Below, one piece after another: positions 1 to 5,502 of a DNA stretch of 6,342 nt. Made by a program: the position numbers and the translations under genes. The DNA is from Lachnospiraceae bacterium (GTDB lineage: Bacteria > Bacillota > Clostridia > Lachnospirales > Lachnospiraceae): the NCBI GenBank assembly GCA_003484785.1, contig DNAD01000214.1:1-6342 (forward strand), in the 5' to 3' direction. The notes beneath the pieces are model-generated. The model saw only the letters and a list, made by a program, of their open reading frames with translations, searched no databases and had not been told where the DNA came from. Position 1 is the first letter of the stretch. Each line of letters starts with the position of its first letter.

Positions 1-380
1 CTTACGTTCTCAACTTCGCTCTTGTAGATCTCGTTTAAGAAACTGGTGTTGTAGTTCTTCTGGTCGATCTCAACTCTCTTAAGAAGACCTGCGAGCTCGT
101 TAGCCCATGCAGCCTGCTGCTTCTGCTCTAAAGCAAGCTGATTGTTGTGATCGATCTCAGCTCTCTTTGCATAGCCTGCAAGCTCATTTGCGAATGCTTC
201 CCTCTGCTTTGCGAAGGTAGCTTCCTGATTTGCCTGATCAGCCTTGGCTCTGGCAACATTAGCCTCGATGAGGCTCTTTAACCAGTTGGCCTGAGTGTCG
301 ATAGCGTCAGCCTTAACCGGTACTGCGAATACCATTGCAGCCGCTGCGAACGTAGCGAAAAACTTGATTAACCCTTTCAT
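1..380 (-). CDS. Secreted helical repeat protein, 3' end cut by window edge
   Basis: I do not recognise the family. I read 126 residues from an ATG at 378-380, and the frame is open to the window edge, so the C terminus is missing. Residues 1-24 form a signal peptide: MKGLIK, a hydrophobic core, then VKA before D25, a plausible signal peptidase I site. The mature part is rich in A, E, K, Q and N and should be alpha-helical. It contains two adjacent 29-residue units (residues 58-86 and 87-115) sharing the core ANELAG..KR.EID. A weaker third copy may lie at about residues 28-57. No cysteine and no enzymatic motif is visible. The start is firm because AGGAGGG lies 8 bases upstream. A consensus-like promoter sits further upstream, so the gene is probably well expressed on its own transcript. 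It could be a surface, wall-associated or coiled-coil protein; function unknown. Confidence is high that it is a gene and exported, low for any role. Confidence 0.85.
   Translation of the reverse strand, partial: MKGLIKFFATFAAAAMVFAVPVKADAIDTQANWLKSLIEANVARAKADQANQEATFAKQREAFANELAGYAKRAEIDHNNQLALEQKQQAAWANELAGLLKRVEIDQKNYNTSFLNEIYKSEVENV
36..209 (-). repeat. Two tandem 29-codon repeats in the secreted protein
   Basis: Codons 58-86 and 87-115 encode two adjacent units, each starting KQ and sharing ANELAG, KR and EID at the same offsets. About 15 of 29 residues are identical by eye. The third-codon positions have diverged (GCA AAT against GCT AAC, for example), so this is an old protein-level duplication and not a recent DNA repeat. 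More units may follow beyond the window edge. Confidence 0.75.
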
Positions 381-388
381 TTTAAAAA

Positions 389-395
389 CCCTCCT
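389..395 (-). promoter_or_regulatory. Strong ribosome binding site of the secreted protein gene
   Basis: The minus strand reads AGGAGGG eight bases before the ATG. It is the best Shine-Dalgarno match in the window and fixes the start of the secreted repeat protein. Confidence 0.85.
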
Positions 396-459
396 ATTAA
401 ATAAATTTAACTATAAACCAGAATCAAGATCTAACACACCCCGACTCCGTGCTTTACAT

Positions 460-477
460 ATTGTACTCCAATACAAT
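460..477. promoter_or_regulatory. Inverted repeat over the -10 box, possible operator
   Basis: ATTGTA at 460-465 and TACAAT at 472-477 form a perfect 6-base inverted repeat with a 6-base spacer. One arm is the -10 hexamer itself and the other lies inside the promoter spacer, so a dimeric repressor bound here would block polymerase. In AT-rich sequence such short dyads also occur by chance. No binding protein can be named, though the adjacent TrpR-like regulator is a candidate. Confidence 0.3.
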
Positions 478-488
478 TTATTTTTCAA
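460..488 (-). promoter_or_regulatory. Sigma-A type promoter of the secreted protein gene
   Basis: On the minus strand, TTGAAA (483-488) and TACAAT (460-465) are separated by exactly 17 bases. Each hexamer departs from consensus at one or two positions. Transcription would begin near 453, leaving a leader of about 70 bases before the ATG. The gene would therefore be transcribed independently of the TrpR-like regulator gene upstream. Confidence 0.75.
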
Positions 489-533
489 GACTGAATTTCA
501 CAAAATTTTAACATTTAGAGTTGCCTGAACTCA

Positions 534-824
534 TTATTTATCCTCAATCCGTTCAAACACGAGATCATAGCCGTCGCACCCGTAATTTAAGGCCCTGTTA
601 ACCCTGCTTATGGTAGCGGTAGAGGCTCCAGTTTCTTCCGCGATCTCAAGGTAGGTCTTTTTCTTTCGCAGCAGATAGGCAACAAGCGCTCTCTGTGAAA
701 TGGATAACAATTCATTCACTGTACAGAGATCCTCAAAAAACGCATAACACTCTTCCTTATTTTCAAGCTTCAAAACCGAGTCGAACAGGAAATCCACGGA
801 TTCCGTTCTGATTTTAGGGTTCAA
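534..824 (-). CDS. yerC: YerC/YecD-family TrpR-like DNA-binding regulator
   Basis: A 96-residue protein of the YerC/YecD branch of the TrpR superfamily, which are small helical DNA-binding proteins of Bacillota. Residues 36-56 (NELLSISQRALVAYLL) match the family helix that precedes the DNA-binding part. Residues 57-81 carry the helix-turn-helix, with the highly conserved core TGASTATISRVNRALNYG. The length is close to the roughly 100 residues usual for the family. The start is TTG at 822-824, chosen because a strong ribosome binding site lies 7 bases upstream and no ATG fits nearby. Family members resemble the tryptophan repressor, but no tryptophan genes are present here, so the ligand and targets are unknown. 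It lies 75 bases after the CheC gene and could share its transcript or have its own promoter. Family assignment is firm; the regulon is not known. Confidence 0.9.
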   Translation of the reverse strand: MNPKIRTESVDFLFDSVLKLENKEECYAFFEDLCTVNELLSISQRALVAYLLRKKKTYLEIAEETGASTATISRVNRALNYGCDGYDLVFERIEDK

Positions 825-831
825 TCTGCCT

Positions 832-837
832 ACCTCC
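832..837 (-). promoter_or_regulatory. Ribosome binding site deciding the TTG start of yerC
   Basis: The minus strand reads GGAGGT, then seven bases, then TTG. This strong site at ideal spacing is the main reason to accept a non-ATG start for the TrpR-like regulator. Confidence 0.75.
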
Positions 838-867
838 GATCGCAGGATTATTTTATAGGAAACGAAT

Positions 868-877
868 CAGATATCTG
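868..877. promoter_or_regulatory. Perfect palindrome CAGATATCTG upstream of yerC
   Basis: A 10-base perfect palindrome lies 44 bases upstream of the yerC start codon. It is just upstream of a -10-like TATAAA on the minus strand (852-857), for which I see no good -35 partner. TrpR-type repressors bind short palindromic operators as dimers, so autoregulation is conceivable. This is inference from position and symmetry only. Confidence 0.25.
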
Positions 878-898
878 CCTTTGGTATTTGTTATCCAT

Positions 899-1516
899 CT
901 ACACCGGAGGCAGTCCTATCCGTTCAAAAACCTTGTTAAGGGAAGCCGAATCAAGGATCAGAAACAGATGGCTTGACAGCTCGGTCCTCTCCACCTTGAA
1001 TTCCTCATCAAGCACCACAACCTTCTCTCCGTTTTGGGAATAGGCGTCCACCGGCATCTTCAAAAGCTCGCTCACGCTGCAGGAATGAGGCTCGGGGGGG
1101 ATGATATCCACCACCATTCCGGTGAGAGTGGCAAGGGAATTGGCGCAGGCTCCGGAGGTGATATTACCCATCTCACAGAGCACGGACATATCCATGGCAT
1201 CCAGCTCGCTTAAGCTGTTAAATTCCTTCGGATAATATACATTGATAAGCCTTTTTGCAAATTCACCGCTCACTATGTTTATGAGCATTCCGTTAAGGTC
1301 TTCCTTGATGCCGACCTTGATCCCAAGAACCATACCCTTATCCACTGCCGTCATCTTCTCCACCATGGAGGGATCCAGCATACGGATATTCGGTACGGTC
1401 ATATCTACCATCGTATTCATAAAGCCGGCAAGGGCTGTGCACGCGTTTCCTGCTCCGATATTGCCTATTTCCTTAAGAGCCGAGATGTGCATTTCAGTTA
1501 ATGCATTACTTTCCAT
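899..1516 (-). CDS. cheC: CheC-family CheY-phosphate phosphatase
   Basis: A 205-residue cytoplasmic protein of the CheC/CheX/FliY phosphatase superfamily, which removes phosphate from CheY-P and so resets flagellar signalling. Both active-site motifs of the S/D-x3-E-x2-N...P type are intact: S12, E16, N19 with P42, and S111, E115, N118 with P141. The length equals a standard CheC, without the extra C-terminal CheY-binding domain of FliY. In Bacillus subtilis, CheC is stimulated by the receptor deamidase CheD; no cheD or other chemotaxis gene is next to it here. The ATG at 1516 is preceded at once by an in-frame TAG, so the start cannot lie further upstream. GGGAA 8 bases before it is a modest ribosome binding site. 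It has its own -10 candidate and lies 81 bases after the envelope operon. A role with another response regulator is possible. Confidence 0.92.
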   Translation of the reverse strand: MESNALTEMHISALKEIGNIGAGNACTALAGFMNTMVDMTVPNIRMLDPSMVEKMTAVDKGMVLGIKVGIKEDLNGMLINIVSGEFAKRLINVYYPKEFNSLSELDAMDMSVLCEMGNITSGACANSLATLTGMVVDIIPPEPHSCSVSELLKMPVDAYSQNGEKVVVLDEEFKVERTELSSHLFLILDSASLNKVFERIGLPPV

Positions 1517-1556
1517 CTAACAAGTTCCCGTCAACCTATGATTAGTATTTCTATTA

Positions 1557-1585
1557 ATTATAACCAAAACATGTGAAAATTCCTA
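1557..1585 (-). promoter_or_regulatory. Probable promoter of cheC (good -10, weak -35)
   Basis: The minus strand has a perfect TATAAT at 1557-1562. The hexamer 17 bases upstream is TAGGAA, a poor -35, and no extended -10 TG is at the exact position. An imperfect AT-rich dyad (ATTAGTA / TATTAAT, 1541-1558) lies at the expected start of transcription. I saw neither a flagellar sigma factor signature nor a convincing terminator between the previous gene and this one, so some read-through from the envelope operon is possible. Confidence 0.45.
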
Positions 1586-1597
1586 GTCCATTTTTTT

Positions 1598-2968
1598 TCA
1601 ATTATTTTTTATGCCCTTAAGACGTATTCCGCCGATATAGTCCTTAAGGTAGTGGGAGATCCTGAATTCATCATTAAGGCTCTCGGGATCCAGGGCTTTT
1701 TCATCAATAAGCTCCTCATCCACTATCACCCTTATGATATCGCTGTCGGACACTATGCTGTTGTTGCCTCTGGCATATATCCGGTCTCCGGCTATTATTA
1801 TCCCCTCCACGCTGGAGTCGGCTTCGATTATGACATTTCCGGAGGTCACGATGGCCCCCTTGAAATCCCCTGATATAATAACATCATAATTGGAGAGGAT
1901 CTTTCTGTAGGTTCCTTTGTAGGAGGCATCGTTATCGGAATCATAATAATCTGACAGCCCGGAAAGGCCGGAAAGCCCCTGCTTTATGGAGGATACCAGG
2001 CTTTTATACCCCTCATCCCCGGGATCAAGTATCTGCTCCCCCTTTACGATTACATTGTTTCTGGAGCCAAAGCCGTCAAGACGGTTTATCGCATGGGCAT
2101 AGAGCTTTACCTCCGCGCTGTCAAGCCCGAACATGACAAAGGAATCACGGACGTTTATATCCCCTTCGGTCAGCACCGTATCCGCCTCTACCCCAAGCTG
2201 GGTGGAAAGAACGTTTATCCCTCCGAATATCTCCCTTTCCCCGTATCTGGCATCAGCCTGCCTGAATTCCGAGATCTCATGGGTTCCGGCATAAACATTG
2301 CCCACCACCGAGGAGGTCCGTCCGGTAAAATATATCCCCTTTACCGCCAGCATCGAATGATCGAAGATAATATCGTTGGCGCTGTAAAACCTCGCTTCGG
2401 GCACCTTAAGCAGTATGCTGCAGCTTTGCCGGGCTGCTTCCTTAAAATCCCTGTAAAGGATGAGCTTTACGTTCTCAAGATAAGAGTCTGTTATATGGCC
2501 GCCGGCATCGGTCTTTATGTTAAGCCTTATGCTGTCGGGATCCTCAAGCCTTACTTTCCTGACCCCGTCACCCCCTATGCTTACCGTATTGGCCTCTCGG
2601 CCGTTTATGCGGTTCACTGATTCGGACAGGGCCCTTTCGGGATCAGAAAACCTGTTCTTCACATAAGCTCCCAAAAGACTTAAGTATTTTCCCTCTGCCA
2701 AAGCCTCGGTAGAAGGATCATATCCCGGAGTCTGCGCCAGTACCTCATCAAATATTTCCCCGGCTTTTTGTACTATCTCTTCGTTAAGCTCCGTTTCGAT
2801 CTCGTCCCTGGTCTTATCAAGCTCCAGCTCTGCCCTGAGCTTCATCTTCCTTTCAACCATGGACAGTCCCAGCTCTGTCCCCCTTTCAAGCAGCAGCAGG
2901 GCAAATACCGCAAACAGCAGCATGAGAAAGGCTGACAGCATGGTAATGAAAAAGCGTTCCCTTCTCAT
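1598..2968 (-). CDS. Single-pass membrane protein with bactofilin-like strand repeats
   Basis: 456 residues; I do not recognise a named family. Residues 5-27 are one strong transmembrane helix after a basic MRRER start, so most of the protein should be outside the membrane. Residues 38-75 are charged and probably helical. Residues about 195-290 and 358-405 have short alternating hydrophobic strands with G/N/S turns (VVGNVYAGT, DVIISGDFKGAIVTSGNVII, GIIIAGDRIYARG), the pattern of bactofilin and related right-handed beta-helices. A GLSGLSGLS stretch (331-339) separates the two regions. No GFTLxE prepilin cleavage motif is present, so it is not a normal type IV pilin. It begins inside the stop codon of the GspF-like gene (TAATG), implying translational coupling and a shared complex. 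It resembles PilX-like or uncharacterised proteins of Clostridia pilus loci in style only. The ribosome binding site GAGGT is rather far, 12 bases from the ATG. It appears to be the last gene of the operon. Confidence 0.85.
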   Translation of the reverse strand: MRRERFFITMLSAFLMLLFAVFALLLLERGTELGLSMVERKMKLRAELELDKTRDEIETELNEEIVQKAGEIFDEVLAQTPGYDPSTEALAEGKYLSLLGAYVKNRFSDPERALSESVNRINGREANTVSIGGDGVRKVRLEDPDSIRLNIKTDAGGHITDSYLENVKLILYRDFKEAARQSCSILLKVPEARFYSANDIIFDHSMLAVKGIYFTGRTSSVVGNVYAGTHEISEFRQADARYGEREIFGGINVLSTQLGVEADTVLTEGDINVRDSFVMFGLDSAEVKLYAHAINRLDGFGSRNNVIVKGEQILDPGDEGYKSLVSSIKQGLSGLSGLSDYYDSDNDASYKGTYRKILSNYDVIISGDFKGAIVTSGNVIIEADSSVEGIIIAGDRIYARGNNSIVSDSDIIRVIVDEELIDEKALDPESLNDEFRISHYLKDYIGGIRLKGIKNN

Positions 2969-4014
2969 TATATTCTGCTTACCTCATCAAAAAGAGTGGT
3001 CATGGGAGCAGTCAGGGAAACCGTAATGATGATGAGCACGATCGCCACTGTAAGTATAAGAAGCGGCTCCCAGAGCCCGAGCCGTTTTTCCGCGGCTCTC
3101 TCTGCTTCCTCAAGGCATATAAGGGCATTGTCCTCAAGATAACCGTTTATATCACCGAGTTCCTCCCCCAGTGCCAGCATTTCTATAAAATCAGCGGGAA
3201 AAATGCCCGTTTCCCTGAGCACTGAGGAAGTCCTCACTCCTTCCGCGCAGTTCTCCGCCGCCCTGTAAAGATTCTCAGAAAAATATATATTTGCTTCAAA
3301 GCTGTCCGCAAGGGTATTTAAAGCCTCCCTGTCCGGGATATTCTGTCTCCTCAGCATGGCAAAGAGCCTTGCGAACCTTGAAAACAGTATCAGCCGCTTA
3401 ATATTTCCGAAGGACCCCGACTCCATCACAAGCCTTGACATCCTTCTTTGTCCGAGGGAACTGTTATTAATGATCTGGATCACCATTATGAGGCCCACGG
3501 CTATCAGCAAAAAGATCTCCCAGTATTCCCCGAGCAGCTTTGAAATAAACAGTACGCCTGAGGCAAGCTTTGGAATCTCAAGGTTTGCTTCGCCGAACAT
3601 GGCCATAAAATGGGGATAGACGAACATAATGATAAAGATGAGCAGAAGCGCAAAGCCCACCGAGATCATTACCGGCAGATAAACCGAGCCTCTTAACACC
3701 CTTTCTCTTTTATCCTCTTCCCTGTAGAACTGCTCAAAGCTTTCCAGGCATTCAGTCAGCCGGTTATTCTCCTCTGCCTCCTTAACGCATCTTACAAAGC
3801 AGGGATCAAAGGCTCCGCTTATATAGACGCCCTCCGCAAAGGACTCTCCCCTCTTCATTTCGGCCGTGATCCTGTCCGTGACTCTTTTCATCCGCCTGTC
3901 GGCCGTCTGTCCGCCGGTGATCTCAAGAGCGTTCAGTATGCTTAAGTTACCCTTTAATATCCTTGAAAGCCTCTTGCAGAGCAATGCCAGGTCTTTGGGA
4001 TCCATCCTAGCCAT
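2968..4014 (-). CDS. GspF/PilC-type secretion or pilus platform protein
   Basis: 348 residues with two T2SSF domains, the inner-membrane platform of type II secretion and type IV pili that couples the assembly ATPase to pilin polymerisation. The first domain is about residues 8-133 (LCKRLSRILKGNLSILNAL, then a transmembrane segment at 111-133). The second is about 212-337 (FSRFARLFAMLRRQNIPDREAL; FPADFIEML.LGEELGDI; EPLLIL in the last helix). A further helix is at 166-183. It is shorter than the usual roughly 400 residues, mainly because the N-terminal extension is missing. The ATG at 4014 has GGAAG 6 bases upstream; a second ATG at 4005 (codon 4) is possible. It overlaps the end of the muramidase gene by 8 bases and ends in TAATG with the next gene. 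No gspE/pilB ATPase, pilin or prepilin peptidase lies in the window, so its partners are elsewhere or unusual. Family firm, substrate unknown. Confidence 0.93.
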   Translation of the reverse strand: MARMDPKDLALLCKRLSRILKGNLSILNALEITGGQTADRRMKRVTDRITAEMKRGESFAEGVYISGAFDPCFVRCVKEAEENNRLTECLESFEQFYREEDKRERVLRGSVYLPVMISVGFALLLIFIIMFVYPHFMAMFGEANLEIPKLASGVLFISKLLGEYWEIFLLIAVGLIMVIQIINNSSLGQRRMSRLVMESGSFGNIKRLILFSRFARLFAMLRRQNIPDREALNTLADSFEANIYFSENLYRAAENCAEGVRTSSVLRETGIFPADFIEMLALGEELGDINGYLEDNALICLEEAERAAEKRLGLWEPLLILTVAIVLIIITVSLTAPMTTLFDEVSRI

Positions 4015-5071
4015 CTTCGACTTCCACGCTTTCTTCCTCTATGATATATGCTTCATCGGAGGCAGGTACACTCTCAATGAACCCGTTTTCGATCTTTGCA
4101 AGCCTCAGGGCGGGCACAAATTCGGCATAATCGACCATGCTTATGTCAAGATCCACCTCCGTATCTATCCCCGGGATATTTCCGTTTGAGGTATACTGCC
4201 AGATGGTATGGTCAAAGAGAAAATCATTCTGTTCAAGGTACATCGCGGCCCACAGATCATAATCCGAAAGCCGTTCAAATTCCATATTGCGCCGTACCCA
4301 GTTCTCGGAAGCATATACCATGGGATAATACCCCTCCTCCTTTATCCTTTCGCAGAAGGCGATTATCATATCGGTTCTCAGCTCCTTTGATATTTCCGTC
4401 GTATTGGTCCTTGCATCGGGATCGCTGACATATTCCGTATCAAAGGCTACAGGATAGGATATCTTATAATCGTTTATAAGCTTTATGACAAACTCGGCCT
4501 CTGCCCTGGCCTCCTCAACGGTAATGGCCTGGGTAAAGAAATACACTCCCATGGGTATATCATACTCGTTGCACTTTGCCGCATATTCCCTGAATTTCTC
4601 ATCCACCACCAGGCCGCCCTCGGAATAACCCCTGTAGCCGCAGCGCAGCATCACGAACTCAACCGGTGAGGCCTTCAGCTCCTCCCAGTCAACGCTTTGC
4701 TGATGGTAGCTTATGTCTATACCCAGATGGGATTTCGTATCCCCATCCTTATCGGTATAGGACATAAACCCGTCTTTTATCGTGAATCCGTCCAGATCAT
4801 AGGAATTCTTCGGCATCTTTCCGAAGATCCGCTTTCTTTCCGGAACATATACCCTTATGCTCTGATCCACTGCCGTTTCCCTGTTCTCCAGTTCACTCAG
4901 CTTTTCTTCATATTCCGCCACTACAGCATCCCGCTGTTTTGTGGAGGTTATGTGTACGATAAGCATCCCGGACACCAGGCCTGTCAAAAAAAGCGTTATA
5001 AATAACGCCGCAAACAGTGCATTCGATCTCTGCCTTCTTTTTCTGCTATTTCTGCTTTCTCCTTCGCCCAC
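4007..5071 (-). CDS. Membrane-anchored GH25 muramidase (lysozyme)
   Basis: 354 residues. GH25 enzymes cut the beta-1,4 bond between N-acetylmuramic acid and N-acetylglucosamine in peptidoglycan. A basic N terminus (KRRQR) precedes one transmembrane helix at 18-40, then a short coiled coil (about 43-66), so the enzyme is held on the outer face of the membrane. The GH25 domain spans about 115-325. Its signatures are intact: GIDISYHQ with D119, AFDTEY with D211 and E213, LWAAMY with W274 and Y278, and WQYTSNGNIPGID followed by VDLDI. The acidic tail (EEESVEVEDG) has no wall-binding repeats. The start is GTG at 5071; an in-frame TAA lies four codons upstream (ending 9 bases before the GTG), so no longer form exists. 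It begins inside the last 26 bases of the bactofilin gene with only a poorly placed G-rich site upstream, suggesting coupling to bactofilin translation. Catalytic activity is expected from the conserved residues. Confidence 0.93.
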   Translation of the reverse strand: MGEGESRNSRKRRQRSNALFAALFITLFLTGLVSGMLIVHITSTKQRDAVVAEYEEKLSELENRETAVDQSIRVYVPERKRIFGKMPKNSYDLDGFTIKDGFMSYTDKDGDTKSHLGIDISYHQQSVDWEELKASPVEFVMLRCGYRGYSEGGLVVDEKFREYAAKCNEYDIPMGVYFFTQAITVEEARAEAEFVIKLINDYKISYPVAFDTEYVSDPDARTNTTEISKELRTDMIIAFCERIKEEGYYPMVYASENWVRRNMEFERLSDYDLWAAMYLEQNDFLFDHTIWQYTSNGNIPGIDTEVDLDISMVDYAEFVPALRLAKIENGFIESVPASDEAYIIEEESVEVEDG

Positions 5072-5501
5072 CTTTTTGCTTTATACCCCCTGTCCCTCTC
5101 AGCTCATCTATATCAATATAGGATATTTCGTCCTTCCCGTCTTCCTCAGGCATCATATTACACTTCCCGGAAAAAACGGACTCCTCATCCACCAGAAGCC
5201 GTCTCGCGGCAATGTCTCCGTAAACCTCGCCGGTGGCTTCGATATTGGTCTTATCGGCGCTGTTGAGATTGCCCTTTACCCTTCCCGCTACAAGAATGCT
5301 CTCAGCTGTGATGTTTCCCCTGACCTCGGCACCCTTTGTGACGATGACCAGCCCCTTTGCGGTAATATCACCTTTGACCAGGCCTCCAAACCGGACGGAA
5401 CCGGAGGAGATCAGGTTCCCCTCTATCACGGTATCCCCGCTTATAATGGTGGAGATCACGCTTTCTGAGATTTTTATGGCATCATCGTCCTTAAGCCTCA
5501 T
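5046..5501 (-). CDS. Bactofilin (polymer-forming cytoskeletal protein)
   Basis: 151 residues from an ATG at 5499-5501. Bactofilins assemble without nucleotides into membrane-associated filaments that position wall enzymes and shape cells. Residues about 17-116 form the bactofilin domain: STIISGDTVIEGNLISSGSV, then repeats ending VKGDI, VRGNI, VKGNL, VYGDI, each about 18 residues apart, as expected for the turns of a right-handed beta-helix. The N-terminal tail is short and the C-terminal tail has an acidic piece followed by a basic end (GGRRRKQK), both outside the core. A longer frame starting at GTG 5540 exists, but I prefer the ATG: it follows the previous gene's stop by one base (TAA T ATG), has GGGGA 9 bases upstream and gives the usual short bactofilin tail. 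Its position directly after a LytM-like membrane protein is a pairing known for bactofilins in several phyla. Family confident; shape or division role is inferred. Confidence 0.93.
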   Translation of the reverse strand: MRLKDDDAIKISESVISTIISGDTVIEGNLISSGSVRFGGLVKGDITAKGLVIVTKGAEVRGNITAESILVAGRVKGNLNSADKTNIEATGEVYGDIAARRLLVDEESVFSGKCNMMPEEDGKDEISYIDIDELRGTGGIKQKGGRRRKQK

Positions 5502-5502
5502 A

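Noticed and set aside
295..528. 77-codon plus-strand frame crossing the promoter of the secreted protein gene
   Set aside because: It begins inside the antisense of the signal peptide coding region and runs through the promoter. The N-terminal part (alanine-rich) is the mirror of the signal peptide and there is no ribosome binding site.
518..532. Hairpin GAGTT-CAGGC-AACTC just after the yerC stop as a terminator
   Set aside because: The stem is only 5 base pairs and no run of T follows directly on the minus strand, so it does not meet the pattern of an intrinsic terminator.
1517..1600. Terminator after the 456-residue protein gene
   Set aside because: The region has A-rich runs and an imperfect AAAATggactaggaATTTT dyad, but no GC-containing stem followed by a T tract.
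1952..1978. GLS triplet repeat in the 456-residue protein as a DNA repeat element
   Set aside because: Three short units at protein level only; it looks like a flexible linker between two strand-rich regions and not a mobile or recombining repeat.
2093..2620. 175-codon open frame on the plus strand
   Set aside because: It is antisense to the 456-residue membrane protein gene, has no ribosome binding site I can see, and its translation shows no domain pattern. The same applies to the other long plus-strand frames (for example 4941-5468 and 5233-5736).
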